64,000 bases of DNA from positions 1,178,001 through 1,242,000 of the forward strand of contig NZ_CP159510.1 of NCBI RefSeq assembly GCF_040529185.1, in the 5' to 3' direction. The translations under genes were made by a program, and so were the position numbers. The stretch is from Sporolactobacillus sp. Y61 (GTDB lineage: Bacteria; Bacillota; Bacilli; Bacillales; Sporolactobacillaceae). The notes beneath the pieces are model-generated. The model was not told where the DNA came from, ran no database searches, and saw only the letters and a list, made by a program, of their open reading frames with translations. This document shows, piece by piece, positions 44,311 through 53,112 of this stretch. Positions within the stretch are counted from its first letter, which is position 1; each line of letters opens with the position of its first letter.

Positions 44311-44580
44311 GGTATACGTTGTTCACTGACCATCTTTGCCAAAAATCTCGTTGTAAGAATACGTTTTGGCATTACCTTTTTCAGATTCTTTCAAAGCCTG
44401 TTCTTCTTCTTTAGTCAAGATCTCATCCTCGTAAGGAAGCAGTGATTTTTTATTTTCGTTCAATTGTTTACGCAATTCCTTAGCCTGTTCATCCGTCAAA
44501 TTTAAAATATCTTGAATCAACAGTTCCTTTTCAATAGGTTGACGAACAGCCATTTTCAACACTCCCTTTTTCTCTTTAAA
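44311..44580. repeat. Dispersed repeat, copy 1 (orphan antitoxin unit)
   Basis: This segment and 56291-56558 are close to 90% identical by eye, in the same orientation, starting at GGTATAC and ending just upstream of the antitoxin ribosome binding site. Each contains the small antitoxin-like gene. Confidence 0.85.
44323..44553 (-). CDS. Orphan RelB/Phd-like antitoxin, copy 1
   Basis: ATG 44553 (MAVRQPIEKELLIQDILNL) follows GGGAG at 8 nt. The 76-residue acidic protein has TDEQAKELRKQLNENKKSLL, then EDEILTKEEEQALKESEKGN and a YSYNEIFGKDGQ tail. The acidic, helical C-terminus with Y-S-x-x-E-I-F-G is typical of small antitoxins that wrap a RelE/ParE toxin. Downstream only the first few codons of the toxin seen in copy 2 can be traced (with ACG in place of ATG), then the end of cblS, so the toxin has been lost. 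Near-identical to 56306-56533. Confidence 0.65.
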   Translation of the reverse strand: MAVRQPIEKELLIQDILNLTDEQAKELRKQLNENKKSLLPYEDEILTKEEEQALKESEKGNAKTYSYNEIFGKDGQ

Positions 44581-44688
44581 AAGCAGTTGACCGCTATCTG
44601 AAGAAAGTTCACCACCATCGTTTGATAGCTTGATTTTTCAATTGAAATCTTTGAAATCTAACGTGATTTGCGATAAAGTAGTCTTCAT

Positions 44689-44745
44689 AAAGGATCCTCT
44701 CTGGCTGTTGTGGTGACTTAATTTCACCAGATTTGGATCCTTTTT
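44689..44745 (+). terminator. Hairpin terminator in the antitoxin-mgtC intergenic region
   Basis: AAAGGATCC and GGATCCTTT pair at the base, with an internal GGTGA/TTCACC helix, followed by TTTTTGCG. It could also act on the minus strand, where an A-rich run becomes T-rich. Confidence 0.65.
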
Positions 44746-44920
44746 GCGTGCACTTTTTTCATGCATAGAGTGTAATCGAACAGGGTGTAATCGAGAAAAG
44801 TGATCAGTTAAAGCATCTGAGCATCTTGGAGAAATTCTGAATAAACTAGGATTATGATGATTTATTTGACCGTTTTTGTGTTATTTCTTTTTATTATTTC
44901 AGAGGAGGTAACGTGATGAG

Positions 44921-45580
44921 ATGAATTTGCAGTTTTCTATAAGATTGTTGGTCGCTGGAATCCTGGGAGCAGTCATTGGTTTAGATCGTGAGCTGCGCTC
45001 AAAAGAAGCAGGTATCCGTACCCATTTTCTTGTTTCTCTTGGAAGTGCCTTGATTATGATTGTGTCCCAGTATGGGTTTGCCCAGATTGCATCGGAAACT
45101 AAAATTTCTCTTGATCCAAGCCGTATTGCTGCCCAGGTAGTCAGCGGTATCGGTTTTATTGGAGCGGGAACTATTATCGTTCAGAAAAGATTTGTGCACG
45201 GACTGACAACAGCGGCCGGGGTTTGGACAACATCAGGTGTTGGTCTGGCGATCGGATCAGGGATGTTTCTGGTGGGAATCTGCGGAACGATTTTAACTCT
45301 CCTTGGGTTAGAATTACCGAGCATTTTTCTGAAATCAAGAAAAAACATGACCATTGCATTTAACTATTCATCAATCAACAAGACGTCATTGCACGCTGCT
45401 TTCAACCTGTTTGATCATGATGATGTTCTATCTTACTCGGTGAAAACGGGGAAGGACAAGGATAGCCGTAAAATATATTACGTCAGTCTTGTCGTTCGTT
45501 CAACAAAGACAGATTACAAAAAGCAGAAAATTAGTCAGTTGCAAAAATTAGATGAGGTCGTTATTAATCTGGTTGAGTAA
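44921..45580 (+). CDS. MgtC/SapB-family membrane protein
   Basis: A 219-residue protein with an N-terminal membrane domain of about four segments: IRLLVAGILGAVIGLDRELRSKEAGIRTHFLVSLGSALIMIVSQYG, then IAAQVVSGIGFIGAGTIIVQKR and GLTTAAGVWTTSGVGLAIGSGMF, the MgtC signature blocks. The C-terminal soluble domain is ACT-like. Role in the family: adaptation to low magnesium and acid or control of the ATP synthase. It is monocistronic; an AGGAGG sits 11 nt upstream. Confidence 0.9.
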   Translation: MNLQFSIRLLVAGILGAVIGLDRELRSKEAGIRTHFLVSLGSALIMIVSQYGFAQIASETKISLDPSRIAAQVVSGIGFIGAGTIIVQKRFVHGLTTAAGVWTTSGVGLAIGSGMFLVGICGTILTLLGLELPSIFLKSRKNMTIAFNYSSINKTSLHAAFNLFDHDDVLSYSVKTGKDKDSRKIYYVSLVVRSTKTDYKKQKISQLQKLDEVVINLVE

Positions 45581-45633
45581 AAAGCAGACTTCAGAAATAA
45601 AAATCATAATTGACATAGAAAGGGTGTCATTGA

Positions 45634-45885
45634 TTAAACGGGATCCTGATCGGCATAAGTCGACGAAAGCAACTTCACTCCATTTTCCTTCAGTGCCTGC
45701 TGTATATCTGCAGGGCATTCACCATTGGTTATCAGCGTCGAGACTTCTTTCAGATGCGCAAAAGTCGTTACACCAATTTTACTGTGATCCGCCAGCACAA
45801 TTGATTTCTCCGAACGCTGCATAAGTAGCCGGGACAGACTTGTCCCATTTAAGTCATAATCTGTGATACCGTCATCTTTAGATGT
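45634..45885 (-). pseudogene. DeoR-family regulator C-terminal remnant
   Basis: On the minus strand the frame GITDYDLNGTSLSRLLMQRS runs into EKSIVLADHSKIGVTTFAHL and KEVSTLITNGECPADIQQAL, the sugar-phosphate sensor end of DeoR proteins (ADHSKxG and the TD...P block). No HTH or N-terminal half is found; the sequence upstream is IS630 debris. Non-functional. Confidence 0.7.
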
Positions 45886-45889
45886 TCTG

Positions 45890-46506
45890 TCGGCGGGAAT
45901 TGACTATCAGCGCAATATCTTCTAACCATTGCATCATGCAGGGCTTTTCGTCCAGACAGATTAATGGTTTTTTGTGGATCGTATGGGTGCGAATAGACGT
46001 CCAGTACGTCTTCTATGATAAGTTACGAATTCGGCGTCTTGTTTTTTGGGGATGGGCCCAGTATTCATCGTGGTGAGGATTAGGTTCTTTTTTTTAACAT
46101 CCGACCGATCGCTTTTTTTCACGGGGAACAGGATCACTTTGCACTTCTGTTCCAATAGCCGTAATGATCAGTGTGAATAGCCTTCATGCTCCGGACCACA
46201 AGCCAGCTTAATCATTTTCGCTTCGGCTCCACCATCGATTTTTTGGTGCAAGTGAGTTGAGCCTCGCTTCATAAAGGCTGTTGTTCACAAAAAGTCGGGC
46301 CACGTTGGCTACGGTCGAGGGGCAACGTGATTATACCTTGCAATTTCTTTACGTTGATGTGTTTCTCCGTGATTGATATAGGCATCCGGTAAAATCAGGC
46401 TGCGTTTCTTGATGGTTTGATTGGTCTTTTTATCTTTCAGGATGTTCTTAAGCCGGGTCACTTCATCGTCAGTTAAAGCAACAATGTATTTTATTGGACG
46501 CATCAT
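45890..46506 (-). pseudogene. IS630-family transposase, degraded
   Basis: Minus-strand pieces in different frames: MMRPIKYIVALTDDEVTRLK (N-terminus, 46506 onward), AEAKMIKLACGPEHEGYSH then a stop and SLRLLEQKCKVIL, and further down VYSHPYDPQKTI. These match the N-terminal HTH, the A-x-x-x-I-x-L-A-C-x-x-P-x-G-x-x-x-W-T-L-R-L-L segment and the start of the DDE domain of IS630 transposases. Several frameshifts and a stop make it inactive. It may have truncated the DeoR gene next to it. Confidence 0.6.
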
Positions 46507-46786
46507 TTCACCTTTTTAAATAGATTCTATCAATAAAGGTAAAGTATTACAATTAATTTCAAAATCTTGGCTATGATGTACTAGCCTTGAAGAATTATCC
46601 AAAATGGCCAATAAAAACGAAATAGTTGTGATCCTGATTACTGGTATCCATGAAGACCGCCGGAGTGTGAGTAAAAAAATAACTGTTAATATCTACAATT
46701 CCCAAATTTTGTTCTTCATGGTGTAAACTATAAAAAGATACTTATCGGTTCAACAATTTGAACGGGAGATGGTATGATCGACATCG

Positions 46787-47206
46787 ATGGAAAATGATAT
46801 TTTACAAATGCTTAGAGATGGTGAGAGTGTAGAAAATGTTGACCGTAGCTCTGGAATTAATAGTAAAAGCTCTGAAATTAAGAACCAGAGCTCCGAAACT
46901 AAGGACCGGAGCTCCGAAACTAAGGATAATAAAAAACAATCATTACAGCAAGCAGACTTGTGGCAAATATCAGAAATAGCAAGAAAAAGAGAACGACTTC
47001 CGCGAGATCAAATGGAGGGACTTATTATAACGCTATGTACTTATAGGAATTTTACCATAAAAGAGCTAAGTTCTTACCTTAATCGTCAACCGGACTCTTT
47101 AAGGGTTAGCTATATAAGAAAATTGGTAAAAGAGGGCAGACTGGAACCTGTCTATAAGATGGCACCTACTCATCCGAAACAAGCGTATCAAGCAAAGGCG
47201 GAATAA
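46787..47206 (+). CDS. C-terminal part of an AlbA/Schlafen-type ATP-binding regulator (probably truncated)
   Basis: A 139-residue open frame. The central run NSKSSEIKNQSSETKDRSSETKD is a five-residue SS(E)xK repeat, then a winged-helix region ISEIARKRERLPRDQMEGLIITLCTYRNFTIKELSSYLNRQPDSLRVSYIRKLVKEGRLEPVY and an HPKQAY end. This is the usual tail of AlbA_2/AAA_4 ATP-binding transcriptional regulators of about 450-600 residues. The N-terminal ATP-binding part is not found upstream, so this is most likely a remnant that still has a start codon. Confidence 0.55.
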   Translation: MENDILQMLRDGESVENVDRSSGINSKSSEIKNQSSETKDRSSETKDNKKQSLQQADLWQISEIARKRERLPRDQMEGLIITLCTYRNFTIKELSSYLNRQPDSLRVSYIRKLVKEGRLEPVYKMAPTHPKQAYQAKAE

Positions 47207-47469
47207 TTTATACGACAGAAACCCTGCTCCGTAATTTGCTGGAAATTTGGAAGGGTAAAGAAAACTTACTTGAGTTTGAAGAGGCAGTCACCCCCTATAT
47301 ACATGAATAGATGTGCCAGACAGTAGAGTGTGTCTTCACGCTTTTAGATCAGGTAGTTGCGCAGGAAGGATGGCGTGTAGACAACTATAAAGATCATCGG
47401 ATGGTTCAGTTCATGCACGGTCCTCATACCCTGACTTTTGCAGCTAAATTGATTAAAAAACAGCCATGA
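47206..47469 (+). pseudogene. ISLre2-family transposase N-terminal remnant
   Basis: The frame reads IYTTETLLRNLLEIWKGKEN LLEFEEAVTPYIHE, an in-frame TAG, then MCQTVECVFTLLDQVVAQEG and KDHRMVQFMHGP before a stop. It matches the N-terminal end of ISLre2/UPF0236 transposases. An internal stop and early end make it inactive. It is probably from a different copy than the C-terminal fragment at 17153-17446. Confidence 0.6.
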
Positions 47470-47503
47470 GCCCCTATGGTTATGGGGTTCCTGGCTGTTT
47501 CTA
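47456..47503. terminator. Bidirectional hairpin terminator
   Basis: AACAGCCA and TGGCTGTTT at the base with CCCCTAT/ATGGGG inside form a strong hairpin, with A-runs before and T-rich sequence after. It sits between two opposed IS remnants. Confidence 0.75.
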
Positions 47504-47527
47504 TTTGTCACAAAGTTGTTGTGTAAT

Positions 47528-48187
47528 TTATCCTTTCTTTACCTTCCCCAAAATTTTTTTGATGGCTCCGAGGGACAGACATTTCTTCCCAAAGTCAATG
47601 CCAAAAGCCTTGCCTGTGTCGGCTAGCACTTCATCGTAATAATCGAACAGATAATAGTTTCCCTCGATATGACTGCAGGCTGCTTTTCTCAGGTTTTCCA
47701 TCAGCACGGGAATCGAATATTTTCCCTTCAGGCGTCGCACTAAGAGCCGGGCAATGACAAGTGAAACAAAGCAGGTTAGAAAATGGGATTCGATGTGTTT
47801 ATGAGTGGAAAGATAGACGGGTTGGGTCTCCAGGTCAACAGATTGGTCATGATGACATTGGACTTTTCGAGAGATCAGCTGATGTGGCGTCTGTTGCGTA
47901 TTGGTACCAAAAAGAACCTCATCAGATTTTTTCACTCTTGTTACCGCGAAGAGACCGGATACCAGGATAATAGTTCATTTATAATTCCGGGCGCTGTTTT
48001 ATCTTATGGTCGACAACTCGCTGATGTCTGTTTTGCCGAAGCGATCCGGTAACTGCTTGAACTGTTTCAAGAAACATTCGAAGATGAGCATGTTCTGTCT
48101 GAAAAAGCCATGGGTCTGATCATCCAGCAATTTCCACCCAAGCTGTCCGTTATCTGCCGCAAACAATTGGAAAAAGTAGCTGCTTGA
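47528..48187 (-). pseudogene. IS1634-family transposase C-terminal remnant
   Basis: The clearest open part (47528-47935) contains QPVYLSTHKHIESHFLTCFV SLVIARLLVRRLKGKYSIPV, the R/Q-P-V-Y-x-x-x-x-x-x-I-x-x-H-x-x-x-C-F signature near the C-terminus of IS1634 transposases. Upstream on the minus strand (to about 48187) further in-frame pieces are broken by stops and frameshifts. No intact DDE domain. Dead element. Confidence 0.65.
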
Positions 48188-48266
48188 GTAATTTATTCAG
48201 GAAAACTGCAGAAGTATCAAGATATTAAAGGATTTTTTGCCTTTAAAGTTTTTGATCCTTATGATA

Positions 48267-48313
48267 AAAATGATCCGTTTCCCATCTTTAAAGAGGGCAA
48301 AACGGATCATTTT
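48267..48313. terminator. Strong hairpin terminator downstream of the SDR pseudogene
   Basis: AAAATGATCCGTTT and AAACGGATCATTTT are perfect 14-bp inverted repeats with a 19-bp loop. It can act for minus-strand transcription out of the SDR gene and in the other direction. Confidence 0.8.
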
Positions 48314-48368
48314 AATAAAATATAACGAATCGATGACTTGTATTAAAAAAGAAATTCGCTCTTGTTTG

Positions 48369-49118
48369 TCAGTTCTGCTGAGCGGTGGGACGGACGATAA
48401 CTTCGTTAATGGCTACTTCATCTGGTTGGCTTATCGCATAAGCCACTGCTTCTGCAATGGCTTCAGGTTTTATGCCACGGAGTTTCTCTTTTTCTTCGAC
48501 TTGTTTTTTTATTGTCGGATCGGTTATTGTGCCTGGCAACTCCGTTTGCACTGCTCCTGGTGAAATATTGGTCACACGGATTCCGCTGTATGGAGATTCT
48601 TCGAGCCGCAGTCCTTCGGCAATAGCCCTGACGGCAAATTTTGTTGCGCTGTACACGGCCCATCCGCCTGGATTTACAGCATATCCCGCTACAGAGCCCG
48701 TATTGATAATATGACCTGACTTCTGCTGCCGCATAATCGGGAGTACACCTGCAATTCCATAAAGGACGCCTTTGATGTTCACATCAATCATACTTTCCCA
48801 TTCATCGATTTATAAATCACGGAGCGGGGAAAGGGGCATCAGGCCGGCATTATTGTAGAGCACATCTACACGTTGATATTTTTTGAATGCCAGATTGATG
48901 AGAGCCTGCACATCCTCCTTTTTTGTTACATCCGTTTTTTGATAATCAGCTTTTCCTCCATCATTACGAATTTCAGCAACCAGGGTTTTGAGCTTCTCTG
49001 TCCTTCTTGCACCGAGAACGATTTTAGCACCTGCGTCAGCAAGTTTTCTGGCTGTCGCTTCTCCAATTCCGCTTGATGCACCGGTAATCACAATGACTTT
49101 ATTCCTTATATTTTCCAT
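48369..49118 (-). pseudogene. SDR-family oxidoreductase interrupted by a single in-frame stop
   Basis: 249 sense and one stop codon in one frame. Residues 1-102 (MENIRNKVIVITGASSGIGE with the TGxxxGIG cofactor motif; VDVLYNNAGLMPLSPLRDL) are followed by TAA at 48812-48810, then IDEWESMIDVNIKGVLYG, the catalytic S and YxxxK (GSVAGYAVNPGGWAVYSATKFA) and the rest of the fold to TAQQN. Homologues have Lys or a similar residue at the stop position, so AAA to TAA is the simplest explanation. Everything else is intact. Either a recent pseudogene or a sequencing error. Confidence 0.85.
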
Positions 49119-49158
49119 TAATTCGTGCTCTCCCGTTCTATCGTCTATCTACCAGGTT

Positions 49159-50487
49159 TTAGCTTCTCATTTCATCATGATGAATTGTTGAAAATATATT
49201 TTCTATAACCATAAGTGTTGCTTGAATGTCCTGTTCAGAATGTCTTGTGCACAGATAAATTCTTCCTCGCTTCGGTGTGAATCTGATACCTTGTTCCAGA
49301 GATTCCCTGACAAAACGATCGTAGCGGTTGTTATCTAATTTAGTGAAACAATCCCTGAAATCTTCGATTGGATGATTGGTCCCAAATTCCAGAATACATA
49401 CTGCCTCCAGGTTTGTGCAAAACAAGGGGATATCGTATTTCTTTCCCAAGAAGTTGATCCCATCAACAAGCAACTGACCAAGATTACGGAAATGAGTGTA
49501 CGTATCTTTTTTATCGAGAACATTTAGTGTCGCCAGTGCAGCTGAGACAGAGATAGAATTACCGTTATATGTACCGGAAGCGTGTACGCCGCAATCCATG
49601 ATTTCTTTTTTTCCTGCGACAAGGGATATAGGAAATCCGCCGGCAATTGCTTTGGCGAACACGGCAAGGTCAGGTGTAACATGAAAATAAGCCTGTGCAC
49701 CTCCTGGAGCCAGTCTGAATCCAGTGATGACTTCATCGAAAATAAGCAGAATCTGATAGTCTTCAGTCAGCTTCCTTACCTCTTTCAAATAGCCTTTTTT
49801 CGGGAGAACAGGTCCTGAGTCAAGCATGACGGGTTCCATAATTACTGCGGCAATATCGCCACCATAGTTATTAAAAATAGACTTAAGAGCATCAATATCA
49901 TTCCAGGGAGCAACGATGATATGATCGGCAGCAGAATTTAATTGGCCAAATGATTCCATCCTTTTCCAAGGGTGATTTCTTGGACCAAGCTCTTCGATGA
50001 CCGTTGCATCTGTGCTGATCCTTTCTTCATCGGACCAGCCGTGATATTGACCCTCAAACTTTACAATTTTTGATTTTCCGGTAAATCCCCTGGCCAAACG
50101 GAACGCCAACATATTTGCTTCAGTTCCTGTATTTTGAAAAATAATTTTTTCAGCACAGGGAATCATTTCAACGAGTTTTTTCGACAGGGTCAGTAGGTCG
50201 TGAGTTGGTGAGGCAAATTGCGTGCCACTCTCCATTTGTTTTTGGACGGCCATGGTGATTTCATCCGGGCTATAGCCTAGAATGAGTGGCCCCATTCCAC
50301 CCAAGTAATCAATATATTCATTTCCATCAACATCGTAGAGATGCGACCCTTTTCCGGATTGAAAACAAATGGGATAATTTTGATCTACGGGTTTGTGAAA
50401 CGAGCTTGCTACTCCGTCTACCAAGTATTGACTAAGCTCTTGATATAACTTCTTTGATTTTTCAGTATTTTTATTTATGTTACTCAC
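49159..50487 (-). CDS. Class III aminotransferase (glutamate-1-semialdehyde aminomutase-like)
   Basis: GTG 50487 (MSNINKNTEKSKKLYQELS) is the likely start, 7 nt after the G-run; the frame is open upstream to 50517 through the G-run itself. About 442 residues, PLP fold with FQNTGTEANMLAFRLARGFTGK, LLIFDEVITGFRLAPGG and the PLP-Lys in LAVFAKAIAGGFPISLVAG. HemL-like, but it sits in an amino acid transport/catabolism operon with gabT, so an amino or omega-amino acid is a better guess for the substrate. Last gene of the operon. Confidence 0.85.
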   Translation of the reverse strand: MSNINKNTEKSKKLYQELSQYLVDGVASSFHKPVDQNYPICFQSGKGSHLYDVDGNEYIDYLGGMGPLILGYSPDEITMAVQKQMESGTQFASPTHDLLTLSKKLVEMIPCAEKIIFQNTGTEANMLAFRLARGFTGKSKIVKFEGQYHGWSDEERISTDATVIEELGPRNHPWKRMESFGQLNSAADHIIVAPWNDIDALKSIFNNYGGDIAAVIMEPVMLDSGPVLPKKGYLKEVRKLTEDYQILLIFDEVITGFRLAPGGAQAYFHVTPDLAVFAKAIAGGFPISLVAGKKEIMDCGVHASGTYNGNSISVSAALATLNVLDKKDTYTHFRNLGQLLVDGINFLGKKYDIPLFCTNLEAVCILEFGTNHPIEDFRDCFTKLDNNRYDRFVRESLEQGIRFTPKRGRIYLCTRHSEQDIQATLMVIENIFSTIHHDEMRS

Positions 50488-50494
50488 ATACAGT

Positions 50495-50507
50495 CCCCCC
50501 CCCGGGG
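50495..50507 (-). promoter_or_regulatory. G9 homopolymer serving as the ribosome binding site of the aminotransferase gene
   Basis: On the minus strand CCCC is followed by nine G and then ACTGTATGTG, with the GTG as start. The nine-G run replaces a normal AGGAGG and lies 7 nt from the start. Tracts of this length are prone to slippage, which would change the spacing to the start codon. Confidence 0.65.
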
Positions 50508-50529
50508 TGCAGATCATTAAGGGATCAGT

Positions 50530-51306
50530 TTATTTGACTTCCTCCAGATTTTCCGGATGCATAACCCGTTCAATGAAACTTTTTGTCCGTTCATGTTTCG
50601 GATGATAAAAGAGATTTTTTGGATGTTCTTCCTCGACGATAACCCCCTTGTCCATGAAAATAATGCGATCTCCAACTTCCTCAGCAAAGTGCATTTCATG
50701 AGTCACAAGTACCATAGTCATGCCTTCATCTGCCAGCTCGCGAATGACTTGTAGTACCTCGCCGACAAGCTCCGGATCAAGAGCGGATGTGGCTTCATCA
50801 AACAGCATCATTTTGGGTTCCATGGCAAGTGCCCGGGCAATGGCTACACGTTGTTTCTGTCCGCCTGATAACTGGCTTGGATAATGATTCATTCGTTCTC
50901 CGAGACCGACTTTCTTTAAATATAATTCCGCAGTTTTTCTGGCTGCTTCTTTTGATTTTCTGCGAATTTTTACTTGGGCTGCCATCACATTTTCTACAGC
51001 CGTCATCATCGGAAATAAATTGAAGCTCTGAAAAACCATTCCAATCTCTGTACGGAGTCTGGCGATTCGCTTCTCATTATATTTTCCATTGCTGTCTTTG
51101 AAGGTCTGCCCTTCAATTTTAATCGTACCTGATGTTGGCAATTCAAGACAGTTGAGACAACGGAGCAGCGTTGATTTTCCAGAACCGGAAGGACCGATAA
51201 TGACTATTTTTTCACCTTGTTTAACTGAAAAATTGATACCTTTCAAAATTTCATTTTTCCCAAAACTTTTATGAACATTGGAAACTTCAATCATAGCTTT
51301 AGGCAT
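50530..51306 (-). CDS. Amino acid ABC transporter ATP-binding protein
   Basis: A 258-residue ATPase with Walker [13 protein letters not shown]-loop [10 protein letters not shown], signature LSGGQKQR, Walker [15 protein letters not shown] and switch His [10 protein letters not shown]. GlnQ/HisP type. Its start overlaps the permease 3' end by 8 bp. It works with the permease and binding protein upstream in the gabT cluster. Confidence 0.94.
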   Translation of the reverse strand: MPKAMIEVSNVHKSFGKNEILKGINFSVKQGEKIVIIGPSGSGKSTLLRCLNCLELPTSGTIKIEGQTFKDSNGKYNEKRIARLRTEIGMVFQSFNLFPMMTAVENVMAAQVKIRRKSKEAARKTAELYLKKVGLGERMNHYPSQLSGGQKQRVAIARALAMEPKMMLFDEATSALDPELVGEVLQVIRELADEGMTMVLVTHEMHFAEEVGDRIIFMDKGVIVEEEHPKNLFYHPKHERTKSFIERVMHPENLEEVK

Positions 51307-52006
51307 GTTTTGACAACCTCTTTTCTGTCAGACGCACCACTTGTGAGAGTGGAAGACTGATAATGAGATACGCGATGGCCAAAATGGTGTAGGATTCTAT
51401 TGTTAGAAAGGTTTGTGAAGCATACGCCTGAGTGCGAAGCAGCAATTCATTGACTGTAATAAATGCTAGCAGTGAGGTATCCTTGATCATCATGACCAGG
51501 TAATTTCCAAAAACAGGAATACTGTTTCTGACTGCCTGCGGTATGACAATGGACCATAGAGCCTGTCGATGTGTATAGCCCAGTGCCAGTGCAGCTTCAG
51601 TTTGACCTTTGCTTATCGAGAGAATGGCTGCCCGCACAACTTCAGACAGATAACATCCATAATTAATGCCAAGGCCCAAAATACCTGCAAGAGTAGGATC
51701 AATATGGTATTGATAACCCGGGATCCAGAATTGAAACAAAATGGATATGAGTAATGGGACAACATAAAACATGTAAACGAGTTGTACCAGAAGTGGTGTT
51801 CCTCGAATAAGCTCCAGAATAACAACCAAAATACTCTTAAGAATCTTTGATTTCGACAAGCGTCCTGCTGCAATCAAAATACCAAGAAGGACAGCAAGGA
51901 GAAATCCACCGATTGTAGATTGTACAGCAATCCAGCCACCCTGAAGCAGTTCCGGTGTAAGTTCATTAAATGCCGTTCTGAAATCCAGATTATTTAATAT
52001 ATCCAT
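51299..52006 (-). CDS. Amino acid ABC transporter permease (GlnP/HisM type)
   Basis: ATG 52006 ([19 protein letters not shown]) follows GAGGTG at 10 nt; an in-frame ATG at 52024 has no such site. About 235 residues, with [18 protein letters not shown] and the EAA loop [36 protein letters not shown] single permease species probably acts as a homodimer. Followed directly by the ATPase. Confidence 0.93.
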   Translation of the reverse strand: MDILNNLDFRTAFNELTPELLQGGWIAVQSTIGGFLLAVLLGILIAAGRLSKSKILKSILVVILELIRGTPLLVQLVYMFYVVPLLISILFQFWIPGYQYHIDPTLAGILGLGINYGCYLSEVVRAAILSISKGQTEAALALGYTHRQALWSIVIPQAVRNSIPVFGNYLVMMIKDTSLLAFITVNELLLRTQAYASQTFLTIESYTILAIAYLIISLPLSQVVRLTEKRLSKHA

Positions 52007-52044
52007 AGATAGAATGCACCTCATTAATAAGGTTGTTAAAAATC

Positions 52045-52077
52045 AGAGTTATTACCCGGTACGCGGGCAATAACTCT
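52045..52077 (-). terminator. Intercistronic hairpin between binding protein and permease genes
   Basis: AGAGTTATT(G)CCCG and CGGGTAATAACTCT (minus strand) form a strong stem followed by GATTTTTAAC. Likely a partial terminator/mRNA stabiliser that sets the excess of binding protein. Confidence 0.75.
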
Positions 52078-52096
52078 CAGAAAAAAATCACAACGA

Positions 52097-52957
52097 TTAT
52101 TTTTCGTCTTCAACAGGAACAAAATAATCTTCAGGCATGCCATACTTCTTTAGCACCTTTTCGATGAATCCGTTCTCCTTCAGAATATCAAGCTGCTGAT
52201 TGATTGCATTGACTAGTTTTGTATCGCTTTTTCTCGCAGCAGCACCAATTTTTCCAGCAGCCTGAGGCGTGTACGGAGAAAGAAGCTTAAGTTTCAGTGA
52301 AGGATCTGTCTTTAAGCTATATGCTGCAACGGCTCCGTCGGTAATAACAGCATCAACTTTTCCTGTATTGGCTGCCATCAGAAGATCAGCTTGAGAACCA
52401 AACACACTCAATTTTTTGATGTTTCCATCTTTATACAGCTTGTCAGCCAATTCATAGAATCCCGTACCTTTTTGAGCACCTACAGTTCTGGTCTTCAAAT
52501 CACTCAGAGATTTGATCGGTGAATTTGTTGGAACAATAATAGCTTCGCCCTCCTTATACCATATGTTCGTAAATTTAGCTATTTTCTGTCTTTTAGGATT
52601 GATATACATAGCATCAGTAACAAGATCAATATTTTTATTATTCAATTCCAGAAGCAGATTTTCAAACTTCGTCTGTTTCATTTCTACCTTTGGAATGCCC
52701 AGTCTTTTGGCTATTTCGGTAATAATTTCAGCATCAATACCGCTGAATTTATGTGTTTTCTGGTCGATATAGGCAAATGGGGCATCATTCGAAGAACCGA
52801 CAACCAGTACACCTTTTTCTTTAGCAGCAGCCAGCGTATCCGTCGAATTGCCTTTGGAACTGCCTGATGAGCTCCCGGAACTGCTGCTTGAGTTACATCC
52901 TGCCAGAATGCCAGTGACTAAAATCAGTGCGAGAAAAGGTAGAAGTATTTTTTTCAC
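52097..52957 (-). CDS. Amino acid ABC transporter substrate-binding lipoprotein
   Basis: A 286-residue protein: signal peptide ending GILAGC, a Ser/Gly linker, then family-3 SBP blocks GVLVVGSSNDAPFAYIDQKT, FSGIDAEIITEIAKRLGI, FENLLLELNNKNIDLVTDAM and TVGAQKGTGFYELADKLY. The adjacent aminotransferases suggest an amino acid or omega-amino acid as ligand (inference). It follows the gabT gene at 156 bp and has its own likely promoter. Confidence 0.92.
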   Translation of the reverse strand: MKKILLPFLALILVTGILAGCNSSSSSGSSSGSSKGNSTDTLAAAKEKGVLVVGSSNDAPFAYIDQKTHKFSGIDAEIITEIAKRLGIPKVEMKQTKFENLLLELNNKNIDLVTDAMYINPKRQKIAKFTNIWYKEGEAIIVPTNSPIKSLSDLKTRTVGAQKGTGFYELADKLYKDGNIKKLSVFGSQADLLMAANTGKVDAVITDGAVAAYSLKTDPSLKLKLLSPYTPQAAGKIGAAARKSDTKLVNAINQQLDILKENGFIEKVLKKYGMPEDYFVPVEDEK

Positions 52958-53051
52958 ATATATCAGCTCCTGAATTTTTTATGAAGTAGTATGAAGATGC
53001 AGAATGATTGCCAACTTTTTAAAATACTATCAGATTAGTTGCCCAAAGTAA

Positions 53052-53080
53052 ATATAATAATCTGAATATTCGTTTTGCAA
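53052..53080 (-). promoter_or_regulatory. Candidate promoter of the ABC transporter genes
   Basis: Minus strand TTGCAA (53080-53075), 17-bp spacer, TTATAT (53057-53052), 95 bp upstream of the binding-protein start. The -10 is weak; read-through from gabT is also possible. Confidence 0.4.
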
Positions 53081-53112
53081 AAATTAACACGACCAAGATG
53101 TTCATTCAGAAA

